Source of the DNA: Betaproteobacteria bacterium
GTDB taxonomy: Bacteria > Pseudomonadota > Gammaproteobacteria > Burkholderiales > Rhodocyclaceae
DNA: 64,000 nt
Reading direction: 5' to 3'
Assembly: GCA_020621865.1 (NCBI GenBank)
Contig: JAHRYW010000009.1
Location: forward strand, 105,772 to 169,771
The number at the start of each line of letters is the position of its first letter. The first letter of the stretch is position 1. The notes beneath the pieces were generated by a model, which was not told where the DNA came from, made no database searches, and saw nothing but the letters and a program-made list of their open reading frames with translations. The position numbers were made by a program, and so were the translations under genes. Below, one piece after another: positions 25,698-33,788 of this stretch.

Positions 25698-25751
25698 CCG
25701 TAAATTTGTGCCGTCCGAACATAATCTGTCCACCTATCGGTGTTATGCCCA

Positions 25752-27155
25752 ATGAATTTTGCAACTGAAAACCTAGTCTTCGATCCTCAGATCATTCGCC
25801 GTTTTGATGTCAACGGCCCCCGTTACACGTCCTATCCGACTGCGGATCGCTTCGTCGAAGCCTTCGACTCGGAAGCGGCCAAACTTTGGCTGGGGAAACG
25901 TAACATTGGCGGTATCAGCCGACCGCTCTCATTATACTTCCACATCCCGTTCTGTAACACCATCTGCTATTACTGTGCCTGCAACAAGATCATCACCAAG
26001 GATCACGGGCGCAGCGCCAAGTACTTGAAGTATCTGGCCAAGGAGCTGGATATTCAGGCGGCGGCGCTGGAAGGGCGCGATGGCGAGCACGAGGTCATTC
26101 AACTGCATTGGGGCGGCGGTACGCCGACCTTCCTGTCGCACGACGAAATGCGCCAGCTGATGCGGGAAACGCGCAAGCATTTCAAGCTGCTTGATGGCGG
26201 CGAATATTCAATCGAGGTCGACCCGCGCAAGGTTGACGATGCGACGGTCGCACTGCTTGGCGAACTTGGCTTCAACCGCATGAGTGTCGGGGTGCAGGAT
26301 TTCGACGAGAAGGTGCAGGTCGCCGTCAATCGCGTGCAGAGCGAAGAGGAAACGGCCAGCGTCATTCGGGCGGCACGGGCCAATGGCTTCAAGTCGGTGT
26401 CGGTCGACCTGATCTATGGTTTGCCGCATCAGACGGTGATGGGCTTCAATCGCACCATCGAACGCGTCTTGGCCATGGATCCCGATCGCCTGTCGATCTA
26501 CAACTACGCCCATCTGCCCAGCCTGTTCAAGCCGCAGCGCCGCATTGCCGAAGCCGACCTGCCGTCTGCCGACACCAAGCTGCAGATCATGGCGCTGGCG
26601 ATCAAGAAGCTGACCGATGCCGGCTATGTCTTCATCGGCATGGACCACTTCGCCAAGCCGGACGACGAATTGGCAGTGGCTCAACGCCAGGGCAGGTTGC
26701 ATCGCAACTTCCAGGGTTATTCGACCTATGCCGACTGCGACATGCTGTCCTTCGGCATCTCGTCGATCAGCAAGGTTGGCCCGACCTACTATCAGAACGT
26801 CAAGACCGCCGACGAGTACTACGATCGCCTCGATACCGGCTCCCTGCCGGTGTTCCGCGGTATTGAGCTGACTGCCGACGACATCCTGCGCCGGTCGATC
26901 ATCCAGGCGCTGATGTGTCATTTCGAGCTGTCGATCGAGAGTATCGAGAGCGCACACCTGATTGATTTCCAGAAGTATTTCGCCGATGAACTGGCGGACA
27001 TGAAGGAAATGGAACGGGCCGGCCTGCTCAAGATCGACCGTGAGTGGATTACCGTCCTGCCACCGGGGCGTCTGCTGGTGCGTGTCATTTCGATGGTCTT
27101 CGACCGCTATCTGCGGGCCGGGCGCCAGCGGGCCAGCTACTCCAAGGTTATCTGA
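25752..27155 (+). CDS. hemN: Oxygen-independent coproporphyrinogen III oxidase HemN
   Basis: 467 residues from ATG 25752. This radical SAM enzyme decarboxylates coproporphyrinogen III to protoporphyrinogen IX without oxygen. The HemN signature is present: FDVNGPRYTSYPTADRF, the cluster motif HIPFCNTICYYCACN (CxxxCxxC plus the fourth Cys) and HWGGGTPTFL. The full-length C-terminal domain (DGEWITVLPPGRLLVRVI-like) separates it from HemW. Control by FNR through the box at 25684 fits its anaerobic role. Confidence 0.96.
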   Translation: MNFATENLVFDPQIIRRFDVNGPRYTSYPTADRFVEAFDSEAAKLWLGKRNIGGISRPLSLYFHIPFCNTICYYCACNKIITKDHGRSAKYLKYLAKELDIQAAALEGRDGEHEVIQLHWGGGTPTFLSHDEMRQLMRETRKHFKLLDGGEYSIEVDPRKVDDATVALLGELGFNRMSVGVQDFDEKVQVAVNRVQSEEETASVIRAARANGFKSVSVDLIYGLPHQTVMGFNRTIERVLAMDPDRLSIYNYAHLPSLFKPQRRIAEADLPSADTKLQIMALAIKKLTDAGYVFIGMDHFAKPDDELAVAQRQGRLHRNFQGYSTYADCDMLSFGISSISKVGPTYYQNVKTADEYYDRLDTGSLPVFRGIELTADDILRRSIIQALMCHFELSIESIESAHLIDFQKYFADELADMKEMERAGLLKIDREWITVLPPGRLLVRVISMVFDRYLRAGRQRASYSKVI

Positions 27156-27173
27156 CCAGCGTGTCGGGGACGC

Positions 27174-27206
27174 AGCGGGCAGGTTAAACTGCCCGCTTTG
27201 TTTTTT
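27174..27206 (+). terminator. Rho-independent terminator after hemN
   Basis: AGCGGGCAG/CTGCCCGCT with a six-base loop, then TTGTTTTTT. Confidence 0.85.
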
Positions 27207-27217
27207 GGTCCTGTGCG

Positions 27218-27889
27218 ATGCCAGATTCCGGCTTCCTTGCCCTGTTTCTCGTTGGCCTGCTCGGTGGGACGCATTGCGTCGGCATGTGCGGCGGCATCGT
27301 CGGTGCGCTGTCGATGGGGGCGTCCGCTCGCTGGTCGATGCACCTGGCTTACAACGGCGGGCGCATCCTGTCTTACGCTGCTGCCGGTGCCATCGCAGGG
27401 GCGGTAGGGGCGGCCGGCGTGGGGCTGGCGGGGCAGTTCCCGGTTCGCTTGGTCCTCTATTTCGTTGCCAATTTGATGCTGGTCGCGCTCGGTTTGTATC
27501 TGCTCGGCGTGACCCGGGCGCTGGCCTTTACCGAACAGGCCGGACAGGCATTGTGGCGGCGCCTGCAACCGCTGACCCGACGCTTTCTGCCGGCGCGCAG
27601 CGTTGCCCAGGCGTTTCCGCTCGGGCTGCTGTGGGGGTGGTTGCCCTGTGGCCTGGTCTACAGTGCGCTGGCCACCGCGCTGACAGCGGGCTCCGTCGAG
27701 CGCGGCGCGCTGATGATGCTGGCCTTTGGCCTGGGTACCCTGCCCAATCTGCTGCTGGCAGGCATCGTGCTCGGCCGCTTGAACCAATTTGTTCGCCACC
27801 CGGTCGTACGTACCCTGTCCGGTCTGTTGGTGCTAGGCTTCGGAATATATGGGTTCTTTGGCCTGATGCGCTTGTCGGGCACGATCTAG
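27218..27889 (+). CDS. TauE/SafE (UreH-like) six-helix membrane protein, CcoS-cluster type
   Basis: 223 residues with about six membrane helices. LGGTHCVGMCGGIVGALS near the start and WGWLPCGLVYSALATAL in the middle are the Cys motifs of the urease-accessory-like branch of TauE/SafE proteins, often found beside copper P-type ATPases and cbb3 oxidase assembly genes. The neighbours fnr, hemN and the ATPase at 28327 support a metal-handling role. The start lies within the T tract region after the hemN terminator. Confidence 0.8.
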   Translation: MPDSGFLALFLVGLLGGTHCVGMCGGIVGALSMGASARWSMHLAYNGGRILSYAAAGAIAGAVGAAGVGLAGQFPVRLVLYFVANLMLVALGLYLLGVTRALAFTEQAGQALWRRLQPLTRRFLPARSVAQAFPLGLLWGWLPCGLVYSALATALTAGSVERGALMMLAFGLGTLPNLLLAGIVLGRLNQFVRHPVVRTLSGLLVLGFGIYGFFGLMRLSGTI

Positions 27890-27904
27890 GAAGAAAGTCT
27901 CGCC

Positions 27905-28330
27905 ATGAAAATCTTGTTGCCGGTTGATGGCTCCGCCTGTGCGCTGCGTGCGGTCGATCATCTGATCGCCCATGTCGCGTGGTTCCGCGAAGTGCCGGAA
28001 ATTCACCTGTTGCACGTCCATCCGCCGATTCCGATTGGCCGGGTGCAGGCGCATGTCGGCAAGGAAACGCTGCATGCCTATTATCTGGAAGAGGGGCAGG
28101 CACAACTGCGCGAGGCCCAGAAAAAACTCGACGCTGCCGGCAAGTTTCATACGACGCACATCCATGTTGGCCAGCCAGCCGAGGTGATTGCCCGGATGGC
28201 TGGCGAACTCGGTTGCGACCTGATCATCATGGGGACGCATGGCCGCGGCGCGATTGCCGGCATGGTCATGGGGTCGGAGGCGAACCGGGTGCTGCATCTG
28301 GCGCCGTGTCCGGTGCTGTTGGTCAAGTGA
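27905..28330 (+). CDS. Universal stress protein, UspA family
   Basis: 141 residues with a Rossmann-like fold. It starts [10 protein letters not shown] and ends with the ATP-binding pattern [32 protein letters not shown] (G-2x-G-9x-G(S)). The ribosome-binding site is GGAAGAAAG. The stop overlaps the GTG of the next gene, coupling it to the copper ATPase. Confidence 0.92.
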   Translation: MKILLPVDGSACALRAVDHLIAHVAWFREVPEIHLLHVHPPIPIGRVQAHVGKETLHAYYLEEGQAQLREAQKKLDAAGKFHTTHIHVGQPAEVIARMAGELGCDLIIMGTHGRGAIAGMVMGSEANRVLHLAPCPVLLVK

Positions 28331-30492
28331 GCGATCCGGAGCAGGGGCGGGTTGTCGAGTTCGCCATTGGCGGGATGACCTGCGCCGCCTGTTCGGCGCG
28401 TCTGGAAAAGGTTTTGAATCGCCAGCCTGGCATGCAGGCGAACGTCAATCTGGCGGCGGAGCGGGCGCGCATCCGGCTGCTCGGCGCGGCGGATGAGGCG
28501 GCGGTGGTGGCGGCCGTGGCCAAGGCAGGCTTCACGGCTGCAGTGGTGGACAGCCAGACGCGGGAGCGCGAAAAAGCCGAAAAATTGCAGGTTTACCAGC
28601 GGGAGATCCGGCGCTTCTGGATTTCGGTGATCCTGACTTTGCCGCTGATCGGACAGATGTTGTTGATGTTCGGCGAACACGGCCATCAGAACGAGTTGCC
28701 GCGCTGGCTGCAACTGGCGCTGGCGACGCCGGTGCAGTTCTGGATCGGCTGGCGCTTCTACGATGGCGCCTACAAGACCCTGCGCGGCGGTGGCGCCAAC
28801 ATGGATGTGCTGGTGGCGCTCGGCACCAGCATGGCCTGGGGATTTTCGACGGTGGTGACGGTATTCGGCCTCGACCAGCATGTCTATTTCGAGGCCGGCT
28901 CGGCGGTGATCACCCTGGTTCTGCTCGGCAAGCTGCTTGAGGCGCGGGCCAAGGCACGGACATCGGAGGCGATCGAGTCGCTGATCCGCCTGCAACCGAA
29001 GACGGCGCGGGTCGAGCGTGACGGGCAGTGGGTGGATATGCCGGTCGAAGCCCTGATGCCGGGCGACCTCTTTCTCGTCCGGCCGGGCGAAAGCGTGCCG
29101 GTGGACGGCGAGGTGGTCGATGGCGAGTCGAGCATCGACGAGGCCATGCTGACCGGCGAAAGCATGCCGGTCGGCAAGCGTGCCGGCGATCCGGTTTTCG
29201 CGGCCACGGCCAACGGGCAGGGCGCCTTGCGCTGCCGGGCGACGGGCGTCGGCGAGCATACGCTGCTGGCCGGCATCATCCGGCTGGTTGGCGAGGCCCA
29301 GGGGTCGAAAGCGCCGGTGCAGCGGCTGGCCGACCGGATTTCGGCGATCTTCGTGCCGGTGGTTTGTACGATTGCGCTGGCGACGCTGGCCGGCTGGTGG
29401 TGGCATTCCGGGGTGTTTGCGGAGGCTCTGGTCAATGCCGTGGCGGTGCTGGTCATCGCTTGCCCGTGCGCGCTGGGCCTGGCGACGCCGACGGCGATTA
29501 TGGTCGGTACCGGGCAGGGAGCGCGGGCCGGCATCCTGGTCAAGAATGCCGAGGCGCTGGAGCGGGCCGAAAAGATCGCGGTGCTGGCGCTCGACAAGAC
29601 CGGCACGCTGACCAGCGGTCGGCCGCAGCTGACCGATATCGTGCCGCGTGGCATGGCCGGCGATGAAGCACTCCCTCTGGCCGCGGCGCTGGAGCAGAAC
29701 TCCGAGCATCCGCTGGCGCGGGCCATTGTCGCGGCAAATGCTACGGTCAGCGGCAAAAAAGTCGCAAATTTCAAATCCATCCCCGGTCGGGGCGTCGAGG
29801 GCGAGGTCGACGGTCGGTGCCTGCGGCTCGGCTCGCCGGATTGGCTGGATCTCGCCGCCGATCCGGTGGTGGTCGCCTTGCAGCAGGCCGGCAAGACGGT
29901 CATGGTGCTGGCCGAGGGGGCGGCGGTGCTGGCGCTGTTTGCCGTTGCCGACGCCTTGCGGCCGACCTCGAAAGCCGCCGTCCGGCGTCTGCGCGAGCGC
30001 GGCATCCGCGTAGTCATGCTGACCGGCGACAATGCGGCGACGGCGGCAGCCATCGCGGCCGAGGCGGGGATCGAAGAATTCCGCGCCGGCATCCTGCCCG
30101 GTGACAAGGCGGCGGCGGTCAATGAATTGAAAGCCGGGGGCGGCCTGGTGGCAATGGTCGGCGACGGCATCAACGATGCGCCGGCGCTGGCCGCGGCCGA
30201 TGTCAGCTTCGCGATCGGTGCTGGTTCCGACGCCGCGGTCGAGGCGGCCGATTTAACATTGATACGCAGCGACTTGTCGGGCGTAGGCGACGCAATCGCC
30301 CTGTCGACGGCCACCTTGGGGAAAATCCGGCAAAATCTTTTCTTTGCTTTCATCTACAATGTACTGGGAATTCCGCTGGCGGCCATGGGCCTGCTCAACC
30401 CGGTAGTGGCGGGGGCTGCGATGGCGTTGAGCTCGGTATCGGTGGTCTCGAACTCGCTGTTGCTCAAGCGCTGGCGGGCAGGAAACGAGTAG
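28327..30492 (+). CDS. Copper-translocating P1B-type ATPase (CopA/CcoI)
   Basis: 721 residues from GTG 28327. An N-terminal metal domain ([16 protein letters not shown]) is followed by membrane helices with the CPC motif in [12 protein letters not shown], the phosphatase TGES loop, the phosphorylation site DKTGTLTSG, the HP motif in SEHPLARAI and the hinge [15 protein letters not shown]. It exports Cu(I) or supplies it to cytochrome oxidases; the neighbours fnr, hemN and the TauE/SafE protein favour the CcoI role, and the CopZ-like gene downstream fits both. Repeat copy 3 lies in its nucleotide-binding domain ([13 protein letters not shown]) at a spot where the family varies. Confidence 0.94.
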   Translation: MSDPEQGRVVEFAIGGMTCAACSARLEKVLNRQPGMQANVNLAAERARIRLLGAADEAAVVAAVAKAGFTAAVVDSQTREREKAEKLQVYQREIRRFWISVILTLPLIGQMLLMFGEHGHQNELPRWLQLALATPVQFWIGWRFYDGAYKTLRGGGANMDVLVALGTSMAWGFSTVVTVFGLDQHVYFEAGSAVITLVLLGKLLEARAKARTSEAIESLIRLQPKTARVERDGQWVDMPVEALMPGDLFLVRPGESVPVDGEVVDGESSIDEAMLTGESMPVGKRAGDPVFAATANGQGALRCRATGVGEHTLLAGIIRLVGEAQGSKAPVQRLADRISAIFVPVVCTIALATLAGWWWHSGVFAEALVNAVAVLVIACPCALGLATPTAIMVGTGQGARAGILVKNAEALERAEKIAVLALDKTGTLTSGRPQLTDIVPRGMAGDEALPLAAALEQNSEHPLARAIVAANATVSGKKVANFKSIPGRGVEGEVDGRCLRLGSPDWLDLAADPVVVALQQAGKTVMVLAEGAAVLALFAVADALRPTSKAAVRRLRERGIRVVMLTGDNAATAAAIAAEAGIEEFRAGILPGDKAAAVNELKAGGGLVAMVGDGINDAPALAAADVSFAIGAGSDAAVEAADLTLIRSDLSGVGDAIALSTATLGKIRQNLFFAFIYNVLGIPLAAMGLLNPVVAGAAMALSSVSVVSNSLLLKRWRAGNE
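29736..29775 (+). repeat. Dispersed repeat copy 3, inside the copper ATPase gene
   Basis: AAATGCTACGGTCAGC is followed by GGC, an A6 tract, GTCGCAAATTTCAAAT. It is read in the sense frame as [13 protein letters not shown]. Confidence 0.75.
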
Positions 30493-30518
30493 GCGGAGAC
30501 AAGGGGTAAGGGGCGTCG

Positions 30519-32276
30519 ATGACCATAGGGGTCGGGGAAAGAGTGCTTGAGCAACCGCATGGCGATGGTGCCGGTGCGGGCGCGGACGGCCGCCCGGCGA
30601 TGTCTGAGCAGGAGGCGCTGTTCCGCAATGCGATGGAGGCGGCGCAGGTCGGCATCTTCGTGCTCCAGGACCAGCGTTTCGTGTACGTCAATCCCTTCTT
30701 CCTGCGCCTGTTCGGTTTTGAAGAGAGCGAACTGGTCGGCCACCTGGGGCCGCTCGACCTGGTTATCCCGGAGCAGCACGCCCACGTGATCGAGCAGATG
30801 CAGTTGCGGGCCGCCGGGGTGAGCGGGCACAGCTACGAACTGACGGTCATCCGCAAGGATGGCTCGATCTTTCCGGCGACCATCCTGGGCGCGCCTTCGA
30901 CCTTTCGGGGACGTCCGGCCTCGGTCGGCACGATTCTCGATATCTCGGCCCAGAAGGCCGCCGAGCAGCGCATTCGCGAGCTGGCCGACTACGACGTGCT
31001 GACCGGCCTGCCCAATCGGCGGTTGCTGCGCGAGCGTTTCACGCAGTTGCTGGCGGTCGCCGAACGGGATGAGTCGGAAATCGCCCTCATATTCCTCGAT
31101 CTCGATCATTTCAAGCGGGTCAACGATTCGCTCGGCCACAGCGTTGGCGACGAGCTGCTGATTGAAGTGGCGCGGCGGCTCGACGGCGTCGTCCGGCGCG
31201 TCGACACGCTGGCTCGCCTGGGCGGAGACGAATTCATCTTCGCCATGCCGGGTTTTCATACCGCGGCAGCGGCCGAGGTGGCGCGCCGGCTGCTCGATGT
31301 CTTCGCGCGGCCCTTCGAGGTCGCCGGGCATGAGCTGACTGTCACCCCGTCGCTGGGCATCAGCGTTTATCCGAGCGACGGCAAGGACCTGGAAGAACTG
31401 CTGCGTAACGCCGATGCGGCGATGTACCGGGCCAAGGAAGTCGGGCGCAACGCCTTCCAGTTCTACTCCAGCGAAATGAACACGACGACGCTGGACCGCC
31501 TGCTGATGGAGAGCAATCTGCGTCGGGCGCTGGCCCAGAAGGAATTCGTGCTGCACTACCAGCCGCTGGTCAACCTTGAAACCGGGCTGATCATCGGCGT
31601 CGAGGCGCTGATCCGCTGGCTGCATCCGGAACTCGGACTGATCATGCCGGACCGCTTCATTCACGTTGCCGAGGAAACCGGGCTGATCAATCCGATCGGC
31701 GACTGGGTGCTGTGCGAGGCCTGCCGGCAGGCGCAGGCCTGGTGCGATGCCGGTTTGGCCCCGATCACCATGGCCGTCAATGTGGCGCCGGTGCAGTTCC
31801 GCCAGGCCGGTTTCGTCGAAGTCGTGGCCGGCGCGCTGGCTACCTCGGGGCTTGATGCCAATTGCCTGGAACTCGAACTGACCGAGCGGACCGTGATGCA
31901 CGATGCCGACATCAATCTCGGTACGCTATCGGCGCTGCATCGGATGGGCGTCGATCTTTCGCTCGACGATTTCGGGACCGGCTATTCCTCGCTCGCCTAT
32001 CTGAAGCGTTTCCCGGTCGGCAAACTGAAGATCGACCGTTCCTTCGTCGCCGATCTGGAGACCGACCCGGACGACTGGGCAATCGCCTCGACCATTGTCA
32101 GCATGGGGCGCAGCCTGCGCATGACGGTGCTCGCCGAAGGTGTCGAAAAGCCCGAGCAGCTGGCCTTATTGCGTAAAATGGGCTGCAACATGGCGCAGGG
32201 CTACCATTTCAGCCGCCCGACTTCGGCGGAGGAGATGGCCGACATGCTGCGCGATCAACCCTTCATGAACAGGTAA
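30519..32276 (+). CDS. PAS-GGDEF-EAL cyclic-di-GMP protein
   Basis: 585 residues, apparently soluble. A PAS domain (about residues 30-150) is followed by a GGDEF domain with an intact active site (ARLGGDEFIFAM, near residue 240) and an EAL domain with intact EALIRW and the motifs DDFGTGYSSL and KIDRSFV. Both synthesis and hydrolysis of c-di-GMP are possible. The ATG at 30519 follows AAGGGG. It sits between two copper genes, which might link the PAS input to redox or metal state; this is only positional. Confidence 0.92.
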   Translation: MTIGVGERVLEQPHGDGAGAGADGRPAMSEQEALFRNAMEAAQVGIFVLQDQRFVYVNPFFLRLFGFEESELVGHLGPLDLVIPEQHAHVIEQMQLRAAGVSGHSYELTVIRKDGSIFPATILGAPSTFRGRPASVGTILDISAQKAAEQRIRELADYDVLTGLPNRRLLRERFTQLLAVAERDESEIALIFLDLDHFKRVNDSLGHSVGDELLIEVARRLDGVVRRVDTLARLGGDEFIFAMPGFHTAAAAEVARRLLDVFARPFEVAGHELTVTPSLGISVYPSDGKDLEELLRNADAAMYRAKEVGRNAFQFYSSEMNTTTLDRLLMESNLRRALAQKEFVLHYQPLVNLETGLIIGVEALIRWLHPELGLIMPDRFIHVAEETGLINPIGDWVLCEACRQAQAWCDAGLAPITMAVNVAPVQFRQAGFVEVVAGALATSGLDANCLELELTERTVMHDADINLGTLSALHRMGVDLSLDDFGTGYSSLAYLKRFPVGKLKIDRSFVADLETDPDDWAIASTIVSMGRSLRMTVLAEGVEKPEQLALLRKMGCNMAQGYHFSRPTSAEEMADMLRDQPFMNR

Positions 32277-32280
32277 GGCG

Positions 32281-32487
32281 ATGGAAAATACCGTGATCAA
32301 GGTCGGCGGCATGAGCTGCCAGGGCTGCGTCAAGAACATTACCGGCGTGCTCGGCGGACTGGCCGGCGTGGCCAGTGCCGAGGTCTCTCTGGAGGCCGGC
32401 GAGGCGAAAGTGAGCTTCGACCCGCAAGTGGTGGCGCGCGACGCGCTGGTCAGTGCCATCGAAGACGCCGGCTTCGACGCCGAATAA
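32281..32487 (+). CDS. copZ: CopZ-like heavy-metal chaperone
   Basis: 68 residues with one HMA fold. The metal motif is GGMSCQGCVKN, and the rest (GVASAEVSLEAGEAKVSFDP, AIEDAGFDAE) is typical. It should carry Cu(I) to the ATPase at 28327. The ribosome-binding site AGGTAAGG lies at the end of the preceding gene. Confidence 0.9.
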   Translation: MENTVIKVGGMSCQGCVKNITGVLGGLAGVASAEVSLEAGEAKVSFDPQVVARDALVSAIEDAGFDAE

Positions 32488-32508
32488 ACGAAACCCGAAA
32501 GAACTCCC

Positions 32509-33561
32509 GTGTCGGAAGAAAAACTCAGGCTGACCCAGCTATCGCATGGTGGCGGTTGCGGCTGCAAGATCGCGCCCGCCGTGTTGCAGAAAATCCTCGC
32601 CGGCGTGCCCTCCGGCATCGTGCCGCCGCAACTGCTGGTCGGCACCGAAACCTGCGACGACGCGGCGGTGTATCAAATCAATCCGCAGCAGGCGATTGTC
32701 GCGACCACTGATTTCTTCATGCCCATCGTCGACGATCCCTACGATTTCGGGCGGATCGCTGCGACCAATGCCATTTCGGACGTTTACGCCATGGGTGGCA
32801 CGCCGCTGTTCGCGCTGGCCATTGTCGGCATGCCGGTCAATACGCTGCCGCTGGAAACCATCGGCCAGATATTGAAGGGCGGTGAGGCGGTCTGTCGCGA
32901 CGCCGGCATTCCGATTGCCGGCGGCCACACCATCGATTCGGTCGAGCCGATCTACGGGCTGGTGGCCATCGGCATCGTCAATCCGGCGCACCTCAAGCGC
33001 AATTCCGGCGCCCGGCCGGGCGACAAGCTGATTCTCGGCAAACCGCTGGGCGTCGGCGTCTACAGCGCAGCGCTGAAAAAGGATCAATTGCCGGCCGGCG
33101 CTTATGAAGCGATGGTCGCTACGACGACCCAGCTCAATACGCCGGGGCCGATGCTCGCCTGTCTTGACGGCGTGCATGCGGTGACCGACGTGACCGGCTT
33201 CGGCCTGGCCGGGCATCTGGTCGAAGTCTGCCAGGGCAGCGGCGTGCGGGCCACGGTCCGCTACGCCGACCTGCCGGTGTTGCCCCACGCCCGCGAACTG
33301 ATTGAGGCCGGTTTCCAGACCGGTGCCTCGGCCCGTAACTGGGCCAGCTATGGTGAGCGGGTCAATGTGAATGCTACGGTCGGCCCGGAAAAAACGGCAA
33401 AAACGCTGTTGACCGACCCGCAAACCTCAGGCGGCCTGCTCGTCGCTTGTGCCCCGGATACGGTCACCGAAGTCCTGTCGCTGTTCCTGCAGCAGGGCTT
33501 CTCGCACGTTTCCGTGATCGGCGAGGTCGCCGAAGGCGAACCGGGCATCGACGTCGCCTGA
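32509..33561 (+). CDS. selD: Selenophosphate synthetase SelD
   Basis: 350 residues from GTG 32509. It makes selenophosphate from selenide and ATP for selenocysteine or selenouridine. The catalytic loop is SHGGGCGCKIAP, with Cys (not Sec) at the active position. Other motifs are DDAAVYQI, TTDFFMPIVDDPYDFG, ATNAISDVYAMGG, GGHTID and LTDPQTSGGLLVA. Repeat copy 4 encodes NATVGPEKTAKT just before the last motif, a variable linker in the family. Confidence 0.95.
   Translation: MSEEKLRLTQLSHGGGCGCKIAPAVLQKILAGVPSGIVPPQLLVGTETCDDAAVYQINPQQAIVATTDFFMPIVDDPYDFGRIAATNAISDVYAMGGTPLFALAIVGMPVNTLPLETIGQILKGGEAVCRDAGIPIAGGHTIDSVEPIYGLVAIGIVNPAHLKRNSGARPGDKLILGKPLGVGVYSAALKKDQLPAGAYEAMVATTTQLNTPGPMLACLDGVHAVTDVTGFGLAGHLVEVCQGSGVRATVRYADLPVLPHARELIEAGFQTGASARNWASYGERVNVNATVGPEKTAKTLLTDPQTSGGLLVACAPDTVTEVLSLFLQQGFSHVSVIGEVAEGEPGIDVA
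33370..33404 (+). repeat. Dispersed repeat copy 4, inside selD
   Basis: AATGCTACGGTCGGC is followed by CCGG, an A6 tract and CGGCAAAAA. The sense frame reads NATVGPEKTAK. Confidence 0.8.
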
Positions 33562-33629
33562 GCGCGGCGCCGCCTACTTTCCCCGCTTGTTTTCAATATT
33601 GCAGCGCGGGAAAGTTGTTTCTGTTTTGT

Positions 33630-33650
33630 AAATGCGATATATTCGCATTT
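33630..33650. promoter_or_regulatory. Fur-like box ahead of the siderophore receptor
   Basis: AAATGCGA and TCGCATTT form 8-bp palindrome arms around TATAT. The same AATGCGAAT-type arms occur before bfd and hemP, so this looks like the local Fur site. Confidence 0.7.
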
Positions 33651-33731
33651 GCGTTTGCATTTGCTCGCACGGGCCCGGGGGATACTGGGCAATAGACCGT
33701 TCGGGTGATGCAGGCCCGAACTCCGCCTTCG

Positions 33732-33758
33732 GCAAGCCAGCCTTTATGCCAGCCAGCC
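33732..33758 (+). promoter_or_regulatory. GCCAGCC tandem leader motif before the siderophore receptor
   Basis: GCAAGCCAGCC, five bases, then GCCAGCCAGCC, ending 30 bases before the start codon. The same arrangement, on the coding strand, precedes the bacterioferritin, ftrA, tonB and ftrC genes. Confidence 0.5.
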
Positions 33759-33788
33759 TATTTTCGACTGACTCCATAGAGGATCACC

